Source: JAVVRP01 sp036654655
GTDB lineage: Bacteria; Bacillota; Clostridia; Christensenellales; UBA1242
Reading direction: 5' to 3'
Assembly: GCA_036654655.1 (NCBI GenBank)
Contig: JAVVRP010000002.1
Location: forward strand, 1 to 64,000
DNA length: 64,000 nucleotides
A program made the translations under genes and the position numbers. Below, in pieces: positions 54,401 to 61,752 of the stretch. The notes beneath the pieces are model-generated. The model was not told the DNA's origin and searched no databases. It worked only from the letters and a program-made list of their open reading frames with translations. Position 1 is the first letter of the stretch. Each line of letters begins with the position of its first letter.

Positions 54401-57400
54401 AAGCATAAACAGTGTTAACCAATCTTTATATATTATTGAAGATGGCAACATTGCAACCAATTTGCATGCATTAATTGGCATGGAAAATATTACTTTTACA
54501 TATTTAGGTGGGTCAAAAGAAAGTATATTTGCAATAAAAGAATTTAACATTGCAAGCAAAACAATTAACCTGTCTAATATGCTTGTTGCAGAAGTAAAAG
54601 ACATTCCAAACATAAAAATTTTGGCAAAAGATTACAACAATTTTAAAGTATATTTTGAACACGTTGATTGGTCATTAGATTATTGGAAAAGAAACAACCA
54701 AAACTTTTTTATGGACATAAATTTTAGGCTTTACAGCGGTGTTATTTTAATTGAAAAAATGGCAGATGTAAGGCTTTTAAATCAGTTTCCAAATGGAAAT
54801 TTTGTTGTAACAAATTTAATTGACATGCAAGGTTTTTCAAACCCTAAATTTTCTGTGGACACATTTAACGGATCAATAAGAGGGAAAAATGCCGAATGTG
54901 GATTTATTAACTTTAAATTAAACAATCCAATTTTTAGAAAGATGGACGGCGCAACAATTCAAAACTTAACTTTTTCTATGAATGGAGAAATAGCCCTTAA
55001 AACGCCGGCTTATCTTGTTGAAAGTGCGTCAGATTGCACTTTTAGAAATTTAAAATTTGAAAAAATTAAAATAACTTCAAAAAATGAAGAAAATTTATCA
55101 ATAATGGTGCAACAAGTTATTGGCGGAACTGTAAATTTTGTAAACATAAATTTTGTGGGCTGTTCAATAACCAGCGAAAACCCAAATTATTTAACAAATG
55201 CTGGATTTATTTTTGCATGCACAAAGTCTTTAAATAATAATATTGGTTCCAAAGAAATAAACATAACTTATCCTAAAATTTGCAAAGATTCGTATATCAA
55301 AATTAATGGTGAAACAAATAACGATGGAATAACACAGACCCCAACATATTGCGTTGGCATGATTTATGGAACATCAGAATTTAAAACTGACATAACGGGC
55401 GGTGAAAACGCAATAGTTAATGGAAACATAAGTGTTAAAGGAAATGCTAAAACTAATTCGGTTATTGCCGGCGGACTTTTTGGAAGGCAACAAACCACAA
55501 AAGTAACAGTTAAAGCATTAAATGTAAATGTTAAATTAAACATAAGTGATAGCATTGAAACGGCAAATATTGGTGGAGTTGCAGGTGAAACGGCAAATTT
55601 GGATTTTGATAGTCTAGGAACAGTTTTTGGCGAAACAAGTGAGGCAACTGCAACAAATTTAAACATGGGCGGAATTGTTGGAAAAATTAATGGTGACAGT
55701 ACTTTTAAAAATGTAAATTCAAGACATAATATAATTGCAAAAGTAAAAGGTGGTTCCAACATGGGCGGAATTGTTGGGTGCTCAAACTTAACAAAATTAA
55801 CTTTGGACACAGTGTTTGTTGATGGAAACATAACAGTTAAAACGGAACAACCAACAAATGAAATTTGTGTCAACATCGGTGGGCTTGTTGGAATTGTTGA
55901 TGTTTTAACTGCAACAAATGCCACGTGGGGAGGTCAAATATTAATTGGTGGAAAAGATAATGAAAAACCACGTGTTTCACTAAACGCAGGTGGAATTGTT
56001 GGAAAAGTTAATGTTGAAAGTGCGTTAACAAATATCCTTGCATATGGTGACATAAAAAACAGTACAACAGTAAGTAAAAATGAATTAGTTGCCGAGGTTT
56101 TGCATAAAGCACTAAACATTGGTGGACTAGTTGCCGACGCAACAGACAAAACGGTAAAAGTAACAGGTAAAAATTTTGTTCTTGTAACAATAGAAAACAA
56201 AACTGGAACATATAATTCGGAAGAAAGTTCTATTTCTGCCACTGTTGCAAAGGGCAATGTAAAAATTGATACTGCAAGTGGGTTATATTTTTGTTCTAAA
56301 TTAAACCTTGCACCAAGTTCTTATGGAGAGAGTTTAGGCTATCAAGAAATAGTTAAAGACCTTGAATTTACAATTAAAAATATACTCTCGCAAGTTTTAG
56401 ATAAATGCACAGAAACAGAAAAACAACAAAATAAATTGCCCGAGGGACATAAATTAAACCCTAAAATATATGATAGCGAAAATTTAATAACAAATGAATC
56501 ATTTAAAAATGGCACAGACACAGATAAAAGTATTGCTCGCAAATATCATATTGTTAATAACGATGCAAAGTTAAATAACAACAATGTTAACAATTGTTTC
56601 ATTGTGGGTGAAATTTTGACAACTGATCAAAAAGGAAAAACAATTCAAGATGGTGCAACAATAATCTGTGACAATCAATCAACCCCATTTGAAAAAATAA
56701 ATGAACAAAGTGTTTTAAGTGGCATTGCAATAAAATATGATAACAAGTATGCGTATAGTTTTAACATTTCAAGCGGATTTGCAACGCAAAACGATGGCAT
56801 AATTTATGCTTGCAATGTTTACTCAGGCAGTGCAATAAATCAAGAATCAATTAGCATTGCGCAATCTGACAAAACATGCAGAATTGCAGGAAAAACGGAC
56901 GACACACAAACTCCTATTGGTGGATTTGTTTCAAGAAATCTTGGGTTTATTTATCAATCATTTTCATCAATTAACATTATTTTAAGAAATAAAAACACAG
57001 CAAACGCAGGTGCATTTGCTGGTGAAAACACAGGTATTATAGAGAGTTGTTATTCAACTGGCGCAGTTGAAAGCACTGGCATTCACAATGCGTTTGCTGA
57101 TGGCAAAACAAAACTTTGTTACTCTGTTTCACCAGTTAATTTTGCAGGCACGGCAAGTGTGTTTGGAAAAGAAGCGATAAGTTGTTTTTATGACCAAGTT
57201 GCTGTTCAAACAGGTTCATCATTAACCGAAAATGCGCTTAAAAATTTTGGTGATTTTTCTGTTAATTATAATGGTGGACAACCAACAACAACAGTTGAAA
57301 GCAGTTATATCCCAAATATGGCGCAAAATAAACATTTAAATTACGGATATCCATATTTTAATGCACTTGGAAATTATATGCAAATAAAAACAGATGATAC

Positions 57401-60400
57401 CATCAATTACCAAACATTTTTTCAAATTCCAAATCTTTCAAAATTTGCACAAGTGGAAAAAAGTGCATCTTTAAATTTCAGTCTGGTTTCAAATCTTTGT
57501 GGCAAAAATTGCACGTGGACATCAATCAATATTTTTTCGGGGACTCTTTTTGGCAATAACAAAACTTTAAGTAATTTTACGCTTGGAAGCGGAATATTTG
57601 CCACCATTGAGGGTAAGGGTAAAGTAACTAATTTAAAAATTTTTAACACTGTTTTAAACATTGCCCCAAAAACAGACTTTTATCCGGTGGGACTGCTTGT
57701 GGATTCACTTTTTGGCGAGGTTAACAATATTGAAGTTTCAAATATTTTAATAAGCAACCATAAAGATAACGCAAATTTAATTTGTGTTGGGGGAGTTGCT
57801 GGCACTGTTACGGGAACGGTTAAAAATTGTTACGGGACAACAAATTCTCCCGCATTTACATATAACAAAAGCACTGTAAAAGGAATCCAATTTGATGCAA
57901 CCACCGACTCCAATGTAGTTGAAATTAAAGTAGGTGGAATTGTTGGAGTGGCAAATGGTTCAATTTCTGAATGTTATAACAAGCAAGACATTTTTGTTAA
58001 AGGCAACACCAAAACATCTGCTGGTGGAATCGCTGGTGGTGGAAATTATGAACATAATGAGGGTAAGGGTTTAACAATTAACAGTTGCTTTAATGATGGC
58101 AAAGTTGTTGCAGTTTGCAATTCTGCTGCTTCTGTAAATGCACTTAGTTTAGAAGAAGAAAAAAATTTAATAAAAGCAACAGGTTCAACGGGAATAGAGG
58201 CAATACTAAAAGTTGCTTATGCTTCAGGAATTATTGCAATAGGCGGAGTTGTTGAAAATTGTTACAACACGGGCACAATAATTGCCGATTCAAAACTTAC
58301 AAAGGTTGGTGAACCAATAGAAAATAAATTACCGCTATTTACTACAATATATTATCAAAAATATTATAAATTTGCAGTTGCATCAGGAATTGCAAACTCG
58401 GCATTAATTAAAAACAGCCAAAACATAAATTCAGTTAAAGATAGATATGATTTAATTGGAAACAAAATGGAAGGCAATGTTTTGGGTGGGTATGCTATTC
58501 AAAAGCCAATTAAAATTAGCAAGTATGGCGATTTGTTTTATAATGTTGAACCAGAGCATTATCAACCAATGAGATGTATTGAGTTAACTTTAAATGAAGA
58601 AAACAACACATGGAAAGGTTCGTGGGAACAAAAAGCGCTTCTTAAATGGGGGCCATTTGATATGTGGTGGAAAAATGAAGGCGAACTTACTTATTATGAT
58701 ATGTACGGAGGAGATGACAGATTAATTAACGCATTATATAAACAACCTAGCCCTAAACCTGGGCAGAAAGTTATATATGGTTTTTATATAGGTAATTTTA
58801 ATAACAACGATTTTTCACAATCAGCAGGCGGAATTTTTTACAACAGCATTGGATTTAATGTAGTAGGACCAATACAGTCGTCTACGACTACTGACAGCAC
58901 ATCGACTACTGGCAGCACATCGACTACTGACAGCACACCAAATGCTGAAACGTTAATGACTACCGGCAGCACACTAAATGCTGCAACGTTAAGGGACATT
59001 GTTGTTGAAGAAGCGTATGATAAAGAAAATAACAAAAATTTTGTTAAAGATTATTATTTAAATAAAAATAAATTTAATAAGAGCGATATGGGACCTATTG
59101 AAACAAGTTTTAAGCAAACATTTAACCAATATGATAAAGACCTATCAACAAAACCAACTGAGTTTGAATGGTACAAAAATATCAATCCTGTTTCCAAGTA
59201 TTTTGAAGTTAATGGTAGCACAGACCGTGTTAAAATAAATTCATTAGAAGATTTAAACCTGTGGCAAAAAATTTCAAATAATCTTAATGAAACGACAAAA
59301 TTAAATGTTTTTGGTGAGATACCGCCATACACACAAACCATGAAAAATTCAGAAATACTTTCTAAGAATTTTGAAATAACCAAAGACATAATTTGCAGAG
59401 ATGGTTGGACTCCGATAAATGAATTAAAAAGCCATTTATATGGCAACAATAACACAATTTCAGGGCTTTCAGTCCCATTGTTTAAAAAAATAAATGGAAA
59501 TAATGCTGGCGTTTCTGATTTAATTATAAAAAACAGTGATATTAGTGAAACAGCGGATATAACAGCGGATACAAATGTTGGTATGCTTGCTAATTCAGCA
59601 GAAAACGCAACGATAGAAAATGTGCAAGTTAATGGAAAAATAAATGTGAAATTATCAGAAAACATTAACGCTGGTGGAATTGTTGGCACTGCAACAAACA
59701 TTAACGCTGGTGGAATTGTTGGCACTGCAACAAAAACAAAGATAACAGATTGCTCATTTAAACAAAGCGAAAGTGAATTTTCAAACATAATTGTGGATGG
59801 TGCAGTTTGTAATGTTGGCGGAATTGTTGGCACATTAACAGACAGCACAATAAGTGGGTGCCAAAACAGTGCAAACACAAACATATTTGCATATGGCACA
59901 AGCGGGGTTAACGCTGGCGGAATTGTTGGCAGTTTATCTTCGAGCACTGTTGGAGGAAATTTTGCAAACAATGCAACAATAGTTGCTGTTGGTGGTGGTG
60001 AAACTAAAAGCGCAGGCATTTTTGCAGATATTAAAGTTGCGTCACAATTTAGTGGCACAAGTAAAAACAACGGAAAAGTTTTTGCTCAAACAACAAGCAA
60101 AACTTCAAATGCAAGTGCATTTGGAATTGCTTGTGATAAAATAACAGGAAACAGTGCAACAAGTTCCTCAAATGCAAAAGTTGTTGCAGGTGTTAAAAGT
60201 CCAATGATTTTAACAGACTGGCTTGCAAGCGTGCAATTAACAACGCTTAACAATTTGTTAAGTAAAGATTATGCAAAAATTTTGCTTGCTCCACCTGCAA
60301 AAGCAGTTGCTTATTTAACATGTAACAATGGCCCAAAAACTGATGGCAGTGTGGATGCAAATTCAACAATGCAAACACAAGAAAGTACATTAACAACTTT

Positions 60401-61646
60401 AACATTGGAAAATGGAATAGAAAGTTTGAATGAATCAAATTTTACACCAACTTTTAACGGCTATGTTTATTCACAAAACTTTGCACAAATTTTTGAATAT
60501 AACAAGCAAAAATATATGGAAAATCAAGAAATAAATGGCGATAAAAAAATTGAGAACAGGCGTGCTACTTTGGTGTTTTCAACCAGACAAATTAAACAAA
60601 ATGAAAGTTCTTATATTATGGAATGTGCAGATGAGCATTTTGCATTGTTAATAGAAGATGGAGTTCTTATCTTGCAAAAAATTGGAGTTGTTTCTTACAA
60701 CATAACAACATCCACTAAAACACCCGCTGAACTTGAAGGCTTAAAAAGTACTGCAAAGCCTAATGATCAGTTTAATGTTGACAGCACAAATTTTCAAAAT
60801 GTAAATTACACTTTAAATGATAAAAAAATTGAAGCAAACCTTAAAGATGCAACAGAATTAAACCCACTTAAAATCAGTTTAAAAATGTTTCTTATTAAGC
60901 AAAAATTATTTGCAGATGTTTTTGGAGAATCAAACACGCTAGTTTTGTATAATAAAACTGACACAAATAACCAACAAAATTTAATTGTTAAACTGGAAAA
61001 AACAGAGAATAAACTTGAAATCCCAAAAGAAGTAGTAGGAGATATTGCAAACGTTCAAGTGGGTAATTTGTATACGTACATGGTGAATGGAGTAGAAACA
61101 TCATTTAACATGCTTCAAACAGACAAAGGAAACCTTGTTAAATCTGTTGAATATAATGATGAAAAAATAACGCAAGGTGATGAAAATTACCGAAAAATTA
61201 CTAAAACAACTGCCACTTATGATAGCGCCACAGGCGAAATTATTTCAACAGTAGTAGAAATAAAATATGGCAAAATGGGAGGTGCTTCATACAAGGAAAC
61301 AAAATCGGATAAATTAAGCATAACAACAGTTGATCTTTTTGAAACCGGACTTAATTATGATAATGGTGAAATAACAAACACGGCTAATGAAAAAAACATA
61401 AAATATACATACAAAACAACATTTTACACAATTAAGGTTAGTTATGAAAAAGATAGTTCTGCAACAACGCCTACTTGGAATTTTACGGAAGAAGTTTATT
61501 TTGACAATGGGGCAATTGCAAGAGTAACTTACACAACAATAGAGAATAAAGAAGAACCATCGTTATATAGTGGAGTGCGTGATTTATGGTTTAGGCCACC
61601 AAATACGTATGCCCAAAATATAAATTTTACATTGTTACAAGTTTGA
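45435..61646 (+). CDS. Giant surface lipoprotein with Ig-like and GLUG beta-helix repeats (5403 residues)
   Basis: Signal peptide with lipobox ILGGC (lipidated C23). Residues about 30-1090 are beta-rich, bacterial Ig-like modules (for example VLPADAFNKKMIYTFIP, then IGILQVNNEGLITLG). From about 1100 onwards about 25 GLUG-like units (GGIVGVNSGNIQNCVFSGSV) occur in clusters, each opened by a segment of the FNGNNKTI/LDGNAFTISNF type near residues 1110, 2060, 2515, 3107, 3990 and 4590. Such arrays form extended beta-helices on the cell surface. A Ser/Thr-rich linker lies near 4482-4521. There is no LPxTG motif or S-layer module; anchoring is by lipid. The single frame is uninterrupted over 16.2 kb. 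Likely an adhesin; the ligand is unknown. Confidence 0.9.
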   Translation: MRKKVLIVLFTILTICIGILGGCTASHKGINISMEKTEFTVELGQYVDDIFYVNAKILGTKNTSICQFIPENNYLTVEKVSYMGGGIFEAKLKAHKAGNINVDVKATIGQKSLQFVVHIINPVTSILINPNFQNYVEYDNDSAKDFSQELNPQMFEFYPKDTAQRDVMFYLSDAQSVSADSMIKQKSIVIEKNKLMLKKGLIIDKPLEISLYAQSTRASQIVQCLPFNYIILPKIKETVYENYIVNSNPKLEKPIQVNGKMYFGKIENEVPKLETVTFPSSMENNNIINLSIPIGFSIKPVFLYEDCVKIIASSQENIANNKIKYTFEFGRGNKRGYDELTFKIWWTGYSNASYQTPALRTSTYDTISNILVYESDNLQETNTSTKQFNVFDSYYGIKGLNLSFVASPNTISEEEKNLKIVLYPIKNNNLTINAWEQLEFFVKNELTGNIDLLKFEEATEKNGDVEISVRVAKILSTQQIFVKLKLGVEVGGQVSFMVKSDNKKVFQNVVLNTKRGVSNVEVNAFKNPTVNVVENQKSVLYLTNNNNLTRGVELKINPLFADVSCTIKANGNSFVVNDSLAKVGETNDGIYQFNVSVKKGFANESSSVTITFANGKQISVPVEVFGEMNLDDIKIKVNQTNSNVGYLNLNGSELSAISIKKGNSIPIKIENVNSFYNKIEYSFCDAKDNEIANFNMLSYKEVQALAYLKESNVVSKYYLESLQQIRTSNIGKSWVRATFTGFVLNLKTGEKEEIKGEKYFMVESYVAIESLMLSQNNVTLLPKDKLGFSNLEQSEKTVNIILNQGKTEPTYKKYFYYNGNGEKKYLTYDVNDNKNQITEDTIEIVFEGGNLIKFNPKAKTITAVAHTYGSNFYFMFGIVEFNGENAIEHTVPLSIKVVLPVMCNEIQLQNVDEEDGIYIDITKPHGNIFKIMAEVLPADAFNKKMIYTFIPTRPQDIGILQVNNEGLITLGNFGGTGKIVIVPEDQCKKNIDGTITVRDNVQNPIKKQIPITIADGLKRDTSIRITSLDEITNTQFHYTLISNVSVSVKYARDKLSMFGGGLYGKILGKSLVQEIKISENGSIFGTLKNGAVVMDLIISGTVIRDDKAESNGILANVNNGTIENVIIDLFQTTVAQKTVFAPSLISSTNAQSGVVGGIVGVNSGNIQNCVFSGSVYSETGSAGGIAGKNLGTINDCRVEIIKFDSVLKQNVDETTGQNYIKVKTVISNLIVGDKATGIITNSCAYNFAGKKYIEQYTLKDNNKPETFVNPITDLYSIKSVNKFNYVSKGIALSSVLNYKSIVSGNLITQSERAMLVQKNSVALTQIFGENVRVISQTNSVVSTNSSSLTINGIGSVKINIFYKYDFSVSKEADLMSVYSISNLLLKTGNSTIKDGTRITVKKGGFISIVSSLDSKVLLNNKIFNIETNKDEQIEFNSVLFSNQTPQVAKKVTKALGDCNLQFNNKSNFFESIETSLNLIRFEKNNNFAQILKENTTCKFIVKVFEGADSVTSDTSNLTISPSTSGTFTATIISDISADLLTDNKEDLSIKILNDKSEDNTGWFNINKHVVAVQSNNKYINTFSVSIEVNQNKKAHNFNDVEFLIVLEPTSLNTVSAKIKLNVLTQKITNVLMSHYPSISGNNYSSVQSNVLSPSRSGLLEVNLLPTYANFDYVTLTSETISGNKVSFRPQANTVNGFMDKNIADYTYVSGGVQILAEKIDKQSLLGSMFFRTSIPSTVMANTSFAIYFRAYNNLNKMLYEEVYYIIAQYVAEAKITLNNQTNDIVIAEGTQNNLEIFVPNNQKFNTGDVTLSVSDSRNVSIGDWKKIVNLQTGYTTYSTTVYVAGDDNEKTLKQLTITATVESMINGIIENKKTILNVFIVDFTLNSAGHKISNGGVESNDFSGFVGKEKLLNFAFSANYNPSTSLNDFNKFLNEQKYVVEELINEKQYKYVLNYEEKSQTEIEVLKNSFFTNLYIVTTQNNSTLRTQISSYFNTQTKTSSNADWNADFKFDAKTKQITVVGKNTGTMNLLLDIPVLMPNGIVSHIEFEFNLTILVYSDEDMPRQIYNATDFFNIAKQSTVDDYILMNDIVLSNLVPQETKNIKSFDGNNKTIHILSYELNNLVHEYALFKEVLSTTMLKNVTVNVHYLSTLALDTSKIKDIKVAGLAITNNGIITNCQVVSYATSKINNIFLSDPGIKVSYSSNDIKSETAGFVHTNNKNITNSRVGGKDLTIIENKNEIGSKITQSAFKISANGDMAGFVYANTGTISSSGFDGGSLINNDTNSITSKTSGFCVLNSGKVTTSYAQGLHANILELHATLCQISSNGFVSGFVFENKSSIQDCYSNIKLTSPSQQVGKSGAGFVLKNSADGIIQRSFSASLISGRKTTQMNFCGVNETTGFTNNFGIIENSYFYDINSQALNNTTQNDGSIELEFNSGVCMIDEGTELQKESYYGLSFTNFKNETSGIWQMTDQGPQLVAKNVETISHRTETSTSTTDKPAFDYNINYEYGTKHNPIIISSATEFNQAFGTSNRSVIKQYYMQGEKPTGFACGYYRLVADIDFSQTQNIGQVNVSSSNLSLSGVLDGNAFTISNFSLSASEKNINSYGLFQSIDGTQKTDKSGGKIFNLNIKIGRRDPNIGTGVLSGITAGSVKYVGALAGKLISGLISNINVSSIQNDVPVEIMGKNVVGGVVGVVQGTSFANNISSTNINVKTTYSLPSNFSTGGVFFERKDKEFEETNATISIAGGVFGVVDRYEDITDYNAYADEKTIGDIIYGLKTFGLSSVRAGVVGGVVGFISSNTIINDACFSASLIATKEGAYSQKLTASTNGFAGGIAGICEGVLIQVRSEHCTILQTKIENKISQINDGTNVERGNLTLFGSTDQEPQSPKAIGGLVGFANGAKIFRSYSKLNVVNGSAKYAGGIIGEANSQAQQVFLNEVYFFGDVLCGPTINAQKQKTGNMAGGIIGFGNGSFNFNKVNSFAYFGSINSVNQSLYIIEDGNIATNLHALIGMENITFTYLGGSKESIFAIKEFNIASKTINLSNMLVAEVKDIPNIKILAKDYNNFKVYFEHVDWSLDYWKRNNQNFFMDINFRLYSGVILIEKMADVRLLNQFPNGNFVVTNLIDMQGFSNPKFSVDTFNGSIRGKNAECGFINFKLNNPIFRKMDGATIQNLTFSMNGEIALKTPAYLVESASDCTFRNLKFEKIKITSKNEENLSIMVQQVIGGTVNFVNINFVGCSITSENPNYLTNAGFIFACTKSLNNNIGSKEINITYPKICKDSYIKINGETNNDGITQTPTYCVGMIYGTSEFKTDITGGENAIVNGNISVKGNAKTNSVIAGGLFGRQQTTKVTVKALNVNVKLNISDSIETANIGGVAGETANLDFDSLGTVFGETSEATATNLNMGGIVGKINGDSTFKNVNSRHNIIAKVKGGSNMGGIVGCSNLTKLTLDTVFVDGNITVKTEQPTNEICVNIGGLVGIVDVLTATNATWGGQILIGGKDNEKPRVSLNAGGIVGKVNVESALTNILAYGDIKNSTTVSKNELVAEVLHKALNIGGLVADATDKTVKVTGKNFVLVTIENKTGTYNSEESSISATVAKGNVKIDTASGLYFCSKLNLAPSSYGESLGYQEIVKDLEFTIKNILSQVLDKCTETEKQQNKLPEGHKLNPKIYDSENLITNESFKNGTDTDKSIARKYHIVNNDAKLNNNNVNNCFIVGEILTTDQKGKTIQDGATIICDNQSTPFEKINEQSVLSGIAIKYDNKYAYSFNISSGFATQNDGIIYACNVYSGSAINQESISIAQSDKTCRIAGKTDDTQTPIGGFVSRNLGFIYQSFSSINIILRNKNTANAGAFAGENTGIIESCYSTGAVESTGIHNAFADGKTKLCYSVSPVNFAGTASVFGKEAISCFYDQVAVQTGSSLTENALKNFGDFSVNYNGGQPTTTVESSYIPNMAQNKHLNYGYPYFNALGNYMQIKTDDTINYQTFFQIPNLSKFAQVEKSASLNFSLVSNLCGKNCTWTSINIFSGTLFGNNKTLSNFTLGSGIFATIEGKGKVTNLKIFNTVLNIAPKTDFYPVGLLVDSLFGEVNNIEVSNILISNHKDNANLICVGGVAGTVTGTVKNCYGTTNSPAFTYNKSTVKGIQFDATTDSNVVEIKVGGIVGVANGSISECYNKQDIFVKGNTKTSAGGIAGGGNYEHNEGKGLTINSCFNDGKVVAVCNSAASVNALSLEEEKNLIKATGSTGIEAILKVAYASGIIAIGGVVENCYNTGTIIADSKLTKVGEPIENKLPLFTTIYYQKYYKFAVASGIANSALIKNSQNINSVKDRYDLIGNKMEGNVLGGYAIQKPIKISKYGDLFYNVEPEHYQPMRCIELTLNEENNTWKGSWEQKALLKWGPFDMWWKNEGELTYYDMYGGDDRLINALYKQPSPKPGQKVIYGFYIGNFNNNDFSQSAGGIFYNSIGFNVVGPIQSSTTTDSTSTTGSTSTTDSTPNAETLMTTGSTLNAATLRDIVVEEAYDKENNKNFVKDYYLNKNKFNKSDMGPIETSFKQTFNQYDKDLSTKPTEFEWYKNINPVSKYFEVNGSTDRVKINSLEDLNLWQKISNNLNETTKLNVFGEIPPYTQTMKNSEILSKNFEITKDIICRDGWTPINELKSHLYGNNNTISGLSVPLFKKINGNNAGVSDLIIKNSDISETADITADTNVGMLANSAENATIENVQVNGKINVKLSENINAGGIVGTATNINAGGIVGTATKTKITDCSFKQSESEFSNIIVDGAVCNVGGIVGTLTDSTISGCQNSANTNIFAYGTSGVNAGGIVGSLSSSTVGGNFANNATIVAVGGGETKSAGIFADIKVASQFSGTSKNNGKVFAQTTSKTSNASAFGIACDKITGNSATSSSNAKVVAGVKSPMILTDWLASVQLTTLNNLLSKDYAKILLAPPAKAVAYLTCNNGPKTDGSVDANSTMQTQESTLTTLTLENGIESLNESNFTPTFNGYVYSQNFAQIFEYNKQKYMENQEINGDKKIENRRATLVFSTRQIKQNESSYIMECADEHFALLIEDGVLILQKIGVVSYNITTSTKTPAELEGLKSTAKPNDQFNVDSTNFQNVNYTLNDKKIEANLKDATELNPLKISLKMFLIKQKLFADVFGESNTLVLYNKTDTNNQQNLIVKLEKTENKLEIPKEVVGDIANVQVGNLYTYMVNGVETSFNMLQTDKGNLVKSVEYNDEKITQGDENYRKITKTTATYDSATGEIISTVVEIKYGKMGGASYKETKSDKLSITTVDLFETGLNYDNGEITNTANEKNIKYTYKTTFYTIKVSYEKDSSATTPTWNFTEEVYFDNGAIARVTYTTIENKEEPSLYSGVRDLWFRPPNTYAQNINFTLLQV
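58879..58994 (+). repeat. Ser/Thr linker repeats within the giant gene
   Basis: An 18-bp unit encoding S-T-S-T-T-(D/G) (core CGACTACTGACAGCACAT) is repeated about three times, then a GST-x-NAATL unit twice. All periods are multiples of three. Composition is more GC-rich than the flanks. Confidence 0.85.
59660..59734 (+). repeat. Exact 36-bp tandem duplication in the giant gene
   Basis: Two identical 36-bp units (59660-59695 and 59696-59731) encode N-I-N-A-G-G-I-V-G-T-A-T twice, one whole GLUG-type core. It adds 12 residues in frame. Exact identity implies a recent event or an assembly collapse/expansion. Confidence 0.9.
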
Positions 61647-61667
61647 CAAAAACATGTTATTTTTTGT
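61646..61667 (+). terminator. Weak terminator candidate after the giant gene
   Basis: ACAAAAA/TTTTTGT arms with an 8-nt loop; all-A/T stem, so doubtful. Confidence 0.25.
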
Positions 61668-61739
61668 TAAAAAACAAAAATAATTTAAAAAAAATAAAAA
61701 AACATGCAATAATTTTTAGGAAAAAAGTTTAAAATGAGG

Positions 61740-61745
61740 TATAAT
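61740..61745 (+). promoter_or_regulatory. -10 box giving a leaderless start for the last lipoprotein gene
   Basis: TATAAT (61740-61745) ends 7 nt before the ATG at 61753. No SD is present and the -35 region is weak. Confidence 0.5.
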
Positions 61746-61752
61746 AACATAA

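Noticed and set aside
55364..56257. Antisense ORFs of 186 and 107 residues in the giant gene
   Set aside because: Same cause: the complement of glycine-rich GLUG repeats avoids stop codons.
59054..60070. 338-residue antisense ORF inside the giant gene
   Set aside because: Its repeated TIPPAL-type units are the mirror of the GGIVG repeats; there is no start site or promoter and it is fully nested.
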